From: Atrichornis clamosus
Lineage: Eukaryota > Chordata > Aves > Passeriformes > Menuridae
Length of the DNA stretch: 64,000 bases
Direction: 5' to 3'
Assembly (NCBI GenBank): GCA_013400975.1
Contig: WBMZ01000356.1
Span: 62,001 to 126,000, forward strand
A program made the translations under genes and the position numbers. This document shows, piece after piece, positions 1 through 11,274 of the stretch. The notes under the pieces are model-generated. The model was not told the origin of the DNA. It worked only from the letters and a program-made list of their open reading frames with translations, and made no database searches. Numbering within the stretch: position 1 is the first letter of the stretch; every line of letters starts with the position of its first letter.

Positions 1-2559
1 GTGGCTTGAATCTGATAAGGACAATTGATTACCCCTCTGCAGTTCCTGCCTGAGCTTCTCTCTGCCATTTCTATAGGGTTTTTTTCCACTAGGATCTGTG
101 AAGTTCATGTTCCTACACAATGTAAGACTCTCATGCTATTTTTCCACTTTACTAATATAGCTCCTTTCACCTGAGGAGTTTTAAATATTTCATGGAGTTT
201 TGCTAATTACAACTTACATCACTCTCTGTGAAATATGTATGGTAAGGGGACAGACAAAAACCACTTCACTCATCAGTAATATGGATCTTGGAAGGAAGCT
301 AGCAGTAGGCTGACAGCAGTGTTAGTCTTTCCACAAAAGATGGAGAAGACTATTGCATTCAGCTGACAGATGAAAGGATTTCAGCAGGATGAATGTTATT
401 ACCTAAATGGAGGGTTGGTCCAGGAAATGGAAGCTTTGCATTTTCAAACAACTTTATTTATGTGCAGTACAACTAATGGATTCAAGCTTTCTACGAATTA
501 ACGTCCTGTGTTCCTAAGTACTGTGTTCCCAGATCTCCTCTGGGTACACAGCACCTGCTCCCCAACATCTCCCAGCTACCTCTCCTATTTGTATAATGAA
601 TTAAGTAGCACTAATTGCTAAACAGCAACAAGGCTAAAAATAGGATGAAATTTTAAGCGTCCCTAAATATCTGTCAATTCCTCATTTACAGTGATCCAAC
701 AGATGGGCAGAGTGTCCCTCAGCACTGTGCTGGGACAACAATTCAAAACAAACTTACAGCTTTTAATTTAGGTAAGAATTTAAAGAGAAGTTTGCAACTT
801 AAGGCCAGTTGTGGATTATGTCTAAAAGTACTGAGCTTTAAGCAATCACATGATGACAAGGCTTATGGTAGTTATTGATCGCTCTCACTGACACACTGGG
901 AGATAATCATGTCTTGCTGTATTTTATCCCCTCCATCCAGTGACCCTCTCTGAACTTACCTTGCCCACTTTTTCTGGTAGTGTTTTGGATTTCAGGTTCA
1001 GCAGTGGTAAGATATTCTCTAATTAGGTGTTTGAACACCTGATTCGAAAGTGTGACATGGAGTAGCTTGAGTGGTCTTTAGGCAGTTTTTGCTAACAATT
1101 TTAAATTAAATAACAGGCAAAATATCACAATATAATATGAGATAAGCTCAGTGCCCTCTGGAGGTCCTCATCTCCCTCCAATATCTTAAAATGGAAGCCA
1201 GGGATAGTAATATAATGTTTATTATATAGTAGGATAGTAATTTAGGATTGAAATTAGAAGGAAATAATATGACTCTTGCAGGACATAATCTGGCTCACAA
1301 AATCAAACGTGTGTTAAGTTTTCCTAGTCAGGGGCACACTAATGCATCAGCTCTTACCTGCTAAAAGTAGTTCAGGTCTAAAAGTGGTTTGGGGCACAGA
1401 CATTTAGGCAGGCACATTCATAGTATTTTTATTTCAGCACTGATCACAACACTTTAACTGCCAAATACATTGCAAGGACTGGCTTAGGTGCACATGCCAT
1501 ACTAGGGCTTCCCTGCTATTAAACCATATCCTAAAAAAACATCAGGCAGAGTAACTCCTGGTAATTTGAAGAACTATTTTGCATGCGTAACAATATCTGA
1601 CATGCTTTTATTTGCTTCCTTGAATTAATACATTTGTTACTTGCAGGTACTGCCAATACCACACGAGTTATTAAGAAGCAGGAGGTAAAAACAAAAAGAA
1701 GGAAACTACTCAGTTTCTTCCTCACTATATGCCCTCAACATACCATCTTTCTGCTGGTTTCATAAAGAAAAAGAAGGGGTGTAATGGTTAATCTATTGTT
1801 TATTCAAAACCACCAACAGAAGTTAACAGACAGTTATAAACTAATTGAGTGCGTCTGTAGTGCTATCTCCTCATTCATCTCGCTTATTCGATTTAGCTCT
1901 GTTAGTGTTCCATATGGTACAGTGCCCCTGCTGCTAGGAACAGTCATTCATTGCAGAAAACCCCCCCTGTAACAACAGGAAGCTAATAGTTTAACTGTTC
2001 CTCTAAATTTGTTTGACAAAACTGACATTTAGTAAGCCACGTCACGTTGTCAGTAATCTGCAATTTACCCTTAGGCAGGCAGTGGATGCTCATTTTATTT
2101 ACCTCTTGTAGTTAAAAGCATAATTAATATTCCACACTGAAACAAAGATTAGAGATTTGACAAACATTGCAATTTAAATTCTCCATTATAGCAAACATTA
2201 AAATTAAACATCTTTCACACACACCACTGCATAAAGGACATGTGTAGCTGTAATTTAACTTTTTAGTCTTTAATACCACAAACTAATTTCTGCTGTCAGT
2301 TTAATGAGGTGGAAAACACAAATCTTGTTGCACTCTGTGCGCACAGGCTGGGACAGTTAGACTGCAGAGTGCTTGAATCAGTTTGCCTCACAATGTTTCA
2401 GTCAAAATCCCCAAAGTATTGTGAGTCTAGAAGAGGAAAAGTCTAAAAAAAGGAAAATCTTACAGACTTTGTTTAACAAAAGACTTTGTTCAACAAGCAT
2501 TTCAGGAACAAAAGTAGTGTAACACCACAGCAGTTTCTGAATTGCTGTAGCATCGCTGA
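1..2559. other. AT-rich intron, nothing recognised
   Basis: I see no exon, RNA gene or recognisable repeat here. Open frames are short (up to about 85 codons), lack family motifs and are compatible with chance. Confidence 0.6.
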
Positions 2560-3110
2560 AGAATTTCCAACAGCCGTGGTGTGGGCTGTAACTTTGCAGC
2601 AGCACTACCTGTAGCACAAAGCCCAGGTAAATTCTCCAAAGATTGCATAAGGAGGGCAAGCTTCCCTGCTTACTGTCCGACCTCCTTCACCCTGTTTTGC
2701 ACACAGTTGAGGTTAGGCAGTCATTCAAATCATTTAAGCATGGGCTTAAGGCAGAAGCAGTTTGCAGTGATTCCTGACCTGGGTCAGCTGTCAGGCTGGA
2801 GGCAGGGGCTTGGCTGGCATTGTCTCTGCCCCTTTCCAAGTACCTTCGAGGCCAGGCTGGCATACTCCTCCTCCGCCTCCTCATTCTCCTTCAGCTTTTG
2901 CTCCGTGCCCACGGATTTTACATGTATAGCAAACAAACCCCACTGCAGTGCTTTCTGCTGCCAGTAGTTCTGCTCTGCGTACAAGTCCCACAACAGGCTG
3001 CTCGGTGGCGCCTGCGTAACAGCTGATCGATTGTGCCAGGTTCTGTGACAACAGGGCATGTTATCCAATGGGCAAAGCAGGGGGAGCTCTCAGAGAAATA
3101 AATGACTGAG
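2560..3110. other. GC-rich island in AT-rich intron
   Basis: This segment is clearly richer in G+C and CpG than its flanks (CTCCGCCTCC, CTTCGAGG, GGTGGCGCCTGCG). Several frames stay open on both strands mainly because stops are rarer in GC-rich DNA. Part of the minus strand looks coding and is listed separately. The island could be an old retrocopy, an unrecognised repeat, or a lineage-specific or alternative exon. There is no clear poly-A tail or target duplication at either edge. Confidence 0.5.
2844..2918 (-). other. Unidentified coding-like stretch ending at a possible splice donor
   Basis: On the minus strand, 25 codons read K-S-V-G-T-E-Q-K-L then KENEEAEEEYASLASK, an acidic, helix-prone peptide. 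By my count 21 of the 25 codons end in G or C, unusual for this AT-rich intron. The frame stays open upstream to an ATG at 3068. The last codon, AAG, is followed at once by GTACTT, a fair donor, in phase 0. Possible acceptors lie at 3011 (after TTACGCAG) and 3042 (after TTGTCACAG), both with weak pyrimidine tracts. I do not recognise the protein, and it is not the next PTPRM exon. It may be a cassette exon, a pseudogene piece or chance in a GC-rich island. Confidence 0.25.
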
Positions 3111-3347
3111 GTTTTAACTCATGCTAATTTCAATTGAAATTCTAGCTCCATAAATTCTGTGTGACTGATTAAAATTATTAACATGTAGAACACCTTTAGG
3201 CAACCATGCTGGCTCATTAAACATGGAAGCCTAGAATTATCTCCTCTGTAACAAATGTGTGTGTGAACGTCTGTGTTTCAGAGACATACATCAGGAATTT
3301 TTCCACTTTTTTTGAGGAGATTTTCTTCACAGAAGCACTGATTATGC

Positions 3348-3360
3348 AAAAAAAAAAAAA
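3348..3360. repeat. Poly-A run (13 bp)
   Basis: Uninterrupted A run. No polyadenylation signal sits just upstream, so it is more likely a simple repeat than a retrocopy tail. Confidence 0.85.
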
Positions 3361-6043
3361 GACAGCATAGACTCAACAAAGAGACTGCTGTTACTGTCTT
3401 CTCAATCCATCCTATGTAGTAACCCACTGACTCCTGACTCCTTCACAAGACTTCATTAGTCACTGCCAACTTCAATCTGCTTCAGTTATTTTGCATTCAG
3501 CTCCCAAAGGAAAAGCACTCTCCCCACTGATCACAGGCTGAACTAAAGATAAACTGGCCCAGTTCATAACACATCAAGCTAACATGTCCTGAATCACACT
3601 GAAGTCACACACCAGGCAGGAAACCTCTGAATATATCTGACCATGTCACAATACTAAGTAAGAGAGACGCACATTTCTAAAACTGGGTCTCCAAAGCAAG
3701 AATTCAAGTTTTAGATGCAGAGAAGTTAGTGTCAGCATATTACTTCTCTCCTACATGTCATAATGAATGCCTGCATGTTAAAAAAACATAAATCTTAATA
3801 GTAGTATTATACTTTAGACGTGTGCTGCTGATGTACAATCTGACATTCTGTGAATAAATTATTTGAATGAGCAAATATTTGAAAAGGCTACAGCAATTGC
3901 ATGAAAGTTATTTAGATTTTTGTTTTATTCTAAATGAGATGCAGGTTATGAAGATGTATAAATCAGGAGATAAGTAGCAGAGTCACAAAGGTCAAAATCA
4001 CAGCTGTTGATAAAGGGAACCTCATTAATCATAATGTAAGAATTGCCATTTTGGATTAGACCTGAGCCCAACTGGTCTTATATCCTGTTTCCATAAGCTT
4101 CTGGATGTTTTAGGGAAAGTATAAGATACACCATGAAATGCAGATGTGGAAAAAACTGTTTCCAATCCCCTAATGGCAAGAGATTGTTCTAGATTTTGAA
4201 ACACCAAGCTTTATACGCCTTCCAAAATGCTTTTTTTTTAACAGTATTTAGACCTGAACTTTAACAATTTTACCTCTGCATATTCTACAAGTCCACAGAG
4301 ATGTCCAGTTCACCTTTGAATCTTACTATAATCTTATATCAAGCAGCATCTGGTGGCAATCAGTTTCTTGGTATAGTTTATGATATTAAAGCCTTCCCTC
4401 CCATTTTAAATGCAAGTTAATTAAAAAACCGTTCCCTTTATGTTTGTATTAGCTGACTTATGGGGAATAAAAATTACAGGTACAATTTACAATTAATTAA
4501 TTTGTTTACTTTAACTGTACCTATCTTTAAGTTTTTCCTTAAATGGTCAATGCCCAGTGTTTCAGTCCCTGTTCATGTACCTTATTCTGTGCCTGACACT
4601 GAAATGTCTCTCCCCCTTCATTATTCTCTTTTGGATGAAGACTGATCAAATTATGAGCGGTTTAATGGTTTACAACTCGGATGCTCATTTGGCCCTTCTG
4701 GGTTCAATTTTTTTCACTACTTTATTCTAAATTGAATTCTTCCACTTTGTTATGAGGTTGATTGCAACACAGTCTTTTGAGAAGCCACCTGAAAGCCATT
4801 TGTGTTTCTGAACTGGTCTAACAACAAGGACTGGATTTCATAAGAGCAAATTAAGAGAGAAACTTGCATGACAAGAGAATTTATTTCTTTCCAAATTCTA
4901 AGCAGCAATGCCTGACTCAACATTGTTAACTTTTCCTCTTCCAGGTAAATGGAAAGACAAGATGGCCTTCAAGGAAAATCAAAGAGACACAAGCACATGC
5001 CGGCAGCCCTCACACGTAATGAATGTGTTCCATTGGCTCAGCATTACCGTAACAAGGAGGGCAAGGGACTTCTTCCCTTGGGAATGTCTAGAATGACATA
5101 AAATCCATTCCATCCTCAGGGCACCAAATTTTCCATAGACAGGGGAAAATGGGAAATCGTGACTTTCATTTGAAAAGCTAATAAACATATAGGGAATGCT
5201 CAGAACTTTCTTACTTGTGTCAAAAGTGAATTCCCTAAGTATCAGGGTCTTGTAAAAACTGGTTTATATCTGTGGTGGATGTAGAGATAACAAGGTTTTC
5301 TGTAAACTATTCAGAGCTGCTTTTGTCTGTTTGCTGTCTGAATCGGTCCCTAGGGTCAGCCTGGCAAACTTCAAATATGAAAACCACCAGTGTTCTCACT
5401 AGAGTTTTTAGGATTCTGTGGCGAGGTTTGCTCTGTGCATCCCAAAAATTGCCTGCAATTATTTTACCTGGCCTTTGCATGGCCCTACCTCTCCATAAAC
5501 GTCTTCCCTCTGATCATGCTACAAACTAGAGAAACCAACATAGGTTGTTTTATTCAGTCAGGACTTTTATGTAGCTTCACGAGAAGAAGAGGAGAAAAAC
5601 CCACGTTGCATGCACTTACTTGTTTTCTTCCCTTGTCCTACTTTTAAGAGAGAAATGAAATATACAACAACTGCTGTGGCAACAGAACAGCAATAATTAA
5701 ATCCCTGGCATTTTCATGCTCTCCTAAGTGATACGCTCTAATCGAGAGACCTTTAACTTCTGTGAGAATGGTCTTCAGAAGAGACAAAGGCAACTGTGAA
5801 TTAAATATCCAGTTTGAAGGTTCTGCTTGAAATGCTCCTATCTTTGAATGGTATCTGAAGTTTGTTTCAACATTTGCACTCTAAATACTGAGATGGAATT
5901 TATGAAGAACAGAACAGTCTGGTGGATTCTAATTAACACAGATTTTTGGAATTTGTTTTTTGTGTAATTTAAACAGCACAACAAAAGCATGCTTATTTCC
6001 TAAGTCATTCAAGAAGCTCTTGACTCTACCTGTGCCAGTCTTT

Positions 6044-6091
6044 TTGAGGTATAATTGACAGAATTCTGTTGAGGTAAAATCGACAGAATTC
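6044..6091. repeat. Tandem duplication, two 23-bp copies
   Basis: TTGAGGTATAATTGACAG followed by AATTC recurs 25 bp later with two mismatches (TATAATT versus AAAATC). This looks like a local slippage duplication. Confidence 0.85.
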
Positions 6092-7526
6092 ACATGAGTT
6101 CAAGAAATTATAGAATTCTTAGTCATAATGTCTTCTCAGCCTAGTCTGGGGGAATCTACCATCAAAACATTCAGTTTACTTTCTAACTGTGAGCCATTGC
6201 AAATGTGTTGCTACAACTGACAGAACCAAGTTACATTTCTAATCTTTTGCCATAAAGCTTCTTCTAAAAGAAATGCAATTTTCTCAACATGGAAAATGTC
6301 ACCTAATATAAGCTCCACTTAGGAAACTGAAGTTCATTATACACCTAAAATGAGACTCCATCATATTATACAGAGTATGCCAACATTATGTCTACAGATG
6401 ACTAGGTAGGCAATTAAATATGAAAGCTAACTGAATAAACAGAGGTATTTTTGGCAGTCCAGATCACAGCTAAAAATGTCTTTTTTTTCTGATCTGTCAA
6501 ATTATTTTCCTATGCGTGTATAATACAGATCAGTGTACATACATCTTTCTGTATTACCTGACTAATGGTACAGGACAATAAATTATAACAAGACTTTTGT
6601 ATTTCTGTTATATAACCTCTTAAACAACCTTTTCCAACTATAAACTCACATTATATGTAAATAGACAGTTAACTGATTTTACCATTATATGTTTAATTTG
6701 ATGATGCTTAGGGCTTCTTTTTAAAATCTTTCCCAGTGAACTAATTTATTCCATAAACTTAAATGTGCTCTAGGACATTATTGTAAATTGTTTTGTTCCT
6801 TCACAAAAGTCTATTAAAAAACTTTTGAGTCTGCTCTGCCATTGACATTTGGGGATAATGAGTGAAAATCTTGCACTGGTACCTAACTATGTGAGTGGGA
6901 GCTATGTGTGCAAATGCTCCACACATCTCAAGAGTCTGTACCTCAAATCCTTTATGAGGAAATTTGCTGTTGTAATAGCTATAGGTTCTTGAACTTTTCT
7001 TAAAATACTGAATTATTCATTCAGCCCACTTACAAATTCTTTTATGAGTTTTTAGGAATTGAACAAAATTTTCCACACTCTGTCATATTCCTTTCAGAAC
7101 ATGGGGTCTTGGGTATGAAATGCACAGAAATCTCTGAAGGAAGTGTTTTACGTTCCAGAAAGGCTAATTTAGGCACCTATCACTGCAACAGATAAGTCAA
7201 AAGCATCTATTTGTTGTTTAGAAATGTGGGAAATCCTATGATTTAATTGGTTGTATCCTCAAAGAATGGCAGAATCACAGCCATGGTGTTATTTTAACAC
7301 TTTCAGAGGTGATTTGTGTCAGAACAAACATAAACAAAAAAATCTTCTTGATTTGCTGTGAAAGTGGAATTGTATACTAGCTCACTGCTTTACCCCAAGA
7401 AGGGTGTAAATGGAAGCTGTGCTGATTGGATTGGCCACAGATTTGCAGTAGAGAGTGACACAGACAAAGTATTTCATCAGAGGCCTCTTCTAGTGTAAAC
7501 ACATTTTTCTTTTATCTCGAAGTGTC

Positions 7527-7567
7527 TCTAAAGTTCCTGGGACTCTATAGTTTTCTAAAGTTCCTGG
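7527..7567. repeat. Spaced direct repeat of TCTAAAGTTCCTGG
   Basis: The same 14 bases occur at 7527-7540 and 7554-7567, 27 bp apart. It is probably a small local duplication. Confidence 0.8.
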
Positions 7568-7964
7568 CAGCTAGTTGAAAGCTGGAAAATTTGCAAAAAG
7601 CTCTTGCCATTCAAGTCCTACCCATGCATGCTGTGTTTAGGCTGTGTATACACTGTGCGAATGTTTTGTACGTCTGTGATGGATGAATCATTAGGTAGAT
7701 AAAGCCAATTGAACAGTATGGAACTGTTGTGCTGAAAAAATTAATTTTGCCTGTTTCAGGCAGCACCAAAATGTATTTCCTTGACTAATGAGTACAACCG
7801 TGATGGTTTGGTATACAAGGCTCTTGCCAGATTTCAGTCTTCAATGGATGCAGTGTCTCAGTTCTGCGAATGCAAGCAACACTCTCAGCATTTGAGAACA
7901 CTCACTACATTCCACTGAGCGAGTCAAGAGACTTGAAGTCCCCACAAGACAGCAACAGAGCCTC

Positions 7965-8443
7965 AGTCTGGGGTCCATAGCTCCGGGGCCCCCAACGTAA
8001 AAAGGACCTGTGAAATGAGTCCAGAGGAAGGCCACAAAGATGATCAGAGGGCTGAAGCACTTCTCCTATGAAGACAGACTGGGAGAGTTGGGATTGTTCA
8101 GCCTGAAGAAGAGAAGGCTCGAAGATCTTACAGCAGCCTTCCAGTACCTTAAGGGGGCTACAGAGAGCTGGGGCATGCGGTGAGAGGAAAAGACTTCAAA
8201 ATGAAAGAAGACAGGTATAGATTAGATGTTAGGAAGAAATTCTTCACCGTAAGGGTGGTGAAGCACTGGTACAGGGTGCCCAAAGAAGTGGATGCCCTAT
8301 CTCTGAAAGTGTTCGAAGTCAGGCTGAATGGGGCTTCGAGCAACCTGGTCTAGCGGAAGGTGTCCCTGCCCACGGCAGGAGGGTTGGAATGAGATGATCT
8401 TGAAGGTCCCTCCCAACACAAACCATTTTATGATTCTATGATT
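7965..8443 (+). mobile_element. CR1 LINE, 5'-truncated 3' end
   Basis: This is a typical avian CR1 3' end. Landmarks in order are GGGCCCCCAACGTAAAAAGGAC, split here as GGGCCCCCAAC and GTAAAAAGGAC; GAGTCCAGAGGAAGGCCAC; the end of the reverse transcriptase frame (equivalent to [18 protein letters not shown]); AGGAAGAAATTCTTCACC; GTGTCCCTGCCCACGGCAGG; and a terminal TATGATTCTATGATT. Compared with the usual CR1 layout, a short piece is missing near 8160 (after AAGGGGGCTAC). CR1 moves by target-primed reverse transcription and usually shows no target duplication, and none is seen. The 5' limit is uncertain and could extend to about 7900. It lies antisense to PTPRM. Confidence 0.93.
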
Positions 8444-10555
8444 TTGCTCTTTTGGCTAGAATACTTACCTAATTGACAAGCAAATTCAATAAACTCTGAA
8501 GTATTTAACTCGGCAGCATTTGGGTCAATAACAGCAGAGAAACCACTCCATAAGAGCAGCAGTAAAGTTACAAGCAGTGCATGTACAAGCAACCTCAGAA
8601 ATTAAATATCTTTTGAAGTTTCCATATAATCTTTTAGAGTACTGTAGCTATCTCCATTACTAGACCTGAGCATTACAGATCACAAAGAACTGAGGCAATT
8701 CAAAGGAATAAAAGTAACTTAGGATGAAAGAAAGTTGAAAAGAATAAATCAGCATACATGGAATAATAGGCTGAAGATGATGTACAGATATGGAACTTCC
8801 AATCCAATCACTGCTCTGAATCAGGTGCAAATACAACTTCAGCTAAATTTAAAATGAACTGCAAAGACTGACCTTTCCTACCACACCTTCCATTCAGCAC
8901 ACTTCACTGATGCTGAGAGCCACCTCCTTTCATCTCCGAATCTTTCTCTCCCTCCCTTCTCCCCTCCTCCACACAACCCCACCCCAGAAAACTGATACTG
9001 ACATCAAGGTTTGCTCGTCTCTTTTTTCCACTGTTTTGTAGTCTGTAAGCAGCCATTGTGCTTTCAAAACTAATCTTCGTTCTATTTATATATCAATAAA
9101 AAAGAAAGCCTCGACTGCAGCATTTCACTAAACAACTTCAGGGATTTGAAAAGAAAACAAGCCTATTTCACTTCAAAATGTCAAGATTCAATTCACCCTA
9201 CCATGCTATTCAGCACACACAAAGAAGGGATAAAACACATCCCAAATTGTGGTGAGTGACTACCAATCAGAAAATGACACATTTAGATAGAGAGCTATTG
9301 ATAAACCTGGGGGAAGAACAGGAAGAAGTGGATAGTAACGACAACAATTATACACATACCTACCCCACAGGGGGAGGAAAAAAAAAGGGATAATTAAGAC
9401 TGTAATCTGTGTCTCTACAATAAATATTAACTGACACCAGAGCAACAGAAATGAGTTCACTATTGCCTGTTAGCATTCACAATACAGTGATAGCATTTGT
9501 CTGTGTTCTTTTTCTATGAAAATAGCAATGGCAGTTGAAGTAAGGAGAGAGACTGTTTGAAGATTTTTCAGGGTTTTTCCCCCCTCTTTTCTTATATCTT
9601 GGAAGAGTGCCTCTACACTAAGGAGATGATTGCAAAATAATCTAAGGAGGACACTTTCAACTTCAATACCAGCTACTAGAATTCATCTGTGTTTTTTCCT
9701 TCCATTTTCATGACAGTATGTTTACCAAGAACAAATTCATACACATAAGCCAAGAAATAATAAATCACTCCTATATATATATATATTAAAGGTTGGTCTT
9801 GAAAGCCTGATTTTGTACAGTGTGCAAGGAACTAAACATTGGAGAACTGCCTTTCATCTATTAAAGGTATGCTCTATATAATTCGCAAGATTTAATTGCT
9901 TATTTATCACGTAAAAAATGCTAGCAAAAACCTCTGCTGCTTTAATGCAAAGATATTTTGATCACACAACATGTTTTCAGTACACATATACTGCAGCACT
10001 CGGGGATTTATTCTATTCTTGCTTGCATTGTGTTGTAATGACTCCAGGCTGTTCAAAGGCGTAATCTAAATACTGCAAAGCACAGAGAGATCCAAAATTA
10101 TTTTCTGCTGTCAAAATACCCACCTTTAACTTAGCTTTAGATTAGCACAAGACTGTATGTACAGCCAGGAGAAACAGAAGAGACTATCTGGAGGAAGACT
10201 GCACGTCAGCTAAAATAACAAAGATGGAATCAGTACAACTTACTTCAGTGAACCACTTATGCCTTATTCTCCTCATGACTGTGAAACCTTCTTGTCCAAG
10301 TAAAGACTCAGGACTGCAGGAACAGTGATTACAACCTCTAAGAACCCATGGATCAAGGAACACTGCCACCCAGCACACCATGCCACCTCTTGGTGCCCTA
10401 GTTAGCAATTAATATGCATACTATGAATGCTAAAAGGCATTCATTGTAAGATTGCCTACTTTCTACTATTAAACTCCACTAGCCTCTCTCCAGTACTTTT
10501 GTCCTCAAAGTCTCCAGTTCACCCTCAATTCCTTGTCCTCTAGTATATTTATAAT
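8444..10555. other. AT-rich intron, nothing recognised apart from a TA repeat
   Basis: No gene or named repeat is seen. A pyrimidine-rich stretch (about 8925-8985) and a short TA microsatellite are the only structure. Confidence 0.6.
9772..9786. repeat. (TA)n microsatellite
   Basis: About seven TA units (TATATATATATATAT). Confidence 0.9.
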
Positions 10556-11200
10556 GCTTGCTAACTTGAACTTCATTAGCACACTTCTAAGGTTTTTTTG
10601 TGACATGATGAGTAACAGTAAATCAGGAAAGATCAGTCTTTAGACCAACACTTGAGAAGCTCCTATGTCAAAAAGGAGGTTTTGGCACTAATATAACCAA
10701 GCATTGCCATCTCTCTTTTGATCACGTTGTGTGCTTCAATTTCTGTAATAACTGCCACCCTGCCTAGTTTAAGTACTACACATCCAAATGGTACTGCACC
10801 TGTTGTCTTACTGAATACTAGACAGAATCACCAACTACATTCCTGCTGTGTAGAAGATCATTTATACTATTGCACAAAAATATCCTACTAATGTAGCGTG
10901 ACCTACCTTGGTAAATCTACTTTCGCATGATTTACCTTTAATCTCATTTCTGAATTATTTTGTTTAAAAAGTGTTCTGAAGTCTTGAATAAAAGTAGGAT
11001 TATCTGAGAAAACAGTTGCCATGTAGTTTTTTTCTTGAAGACAGGGACCACATTCAATATTTTCCAATCATACACAACCATTCTGACTCAATAACTCTAT
11101 TAAAAACTTCTGTTAGTGGACCTGTCATTTCATCTGACATTCTTTTGGAATTTGAGAAAGTGCATTATTTGCCCCACGGTCCAGCTTGGGGCATCAGAAG
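10556..11200 (-). mobile_element. Ancient CR1/L3-like LINE relic (decayed reverse transcriptase)
   Basis: Read on the minus strand, pieces of a CR1/L2/L3-type reverse transcriptase are recognisable in family order. At 11031-11069 the frame gives DWKILNVVPVFKK, the counterpart of the DW..ANV.P.FKKG motif that precedes NYRPVSL. Near 10800-10880 a frame reads INDLLHSRN, then VVGDSV-stop-Y, aligning with the segment before the first catalytic Asp (ITDFLDKGN, AVD, IYLDF). On the plus strand GTGACCTACCTTGGTAAA and CTTCATTAGCACAC look like landmarks of antisense copies of such LINEs in sauropsids. Stops and frameshifts are frequent, so it is dead and old. The family name and both edges are uncertain. 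Confidence 0.55.
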
Positions 11201-11227
11201 TTTTGAGTTTTGCTTCCACCATACAGG

Positions 11228-11274
11228 GGTAATTTCCATTTATTTATTTATTTATTTTATATGGTAATTTCCAT
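11228..11274. repeat. (TTTA)n tract between two copies of GGTAATTTCCAT
   Basis: A TTTA-type microsatellite (about 11238-11260) is flanked by exact 12-bp direct repeats at 11228-11239 and 11263-11274. It could be a slippage duplication, or the target duplication of a tiny insertion that kept only its A/T tail. Confidence 0.8.

Larger units (their letters stand above)
3111..7964. other. AT-rich intron with simple repeats
   Basis: Apart from an A13 run at 3348-3360, a 25-bp-period tandem duplication (6044-6091) and a spaced 14-bp repeat (7527-7567), I see no gene or named repeat. Confidence 0.6.

Noticed and set aside
4660..4715. tRNA-like pattern ending in CTGGGTTCAATTTTT
   Set aside because: The A-box and cloverleaf arms do not pair; only the B-box-like word is suggestive.
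8158..8343. 61-codon minus-strand frame
   Set aside because: It is the antisense of the CR1 copy at 7965-8443.
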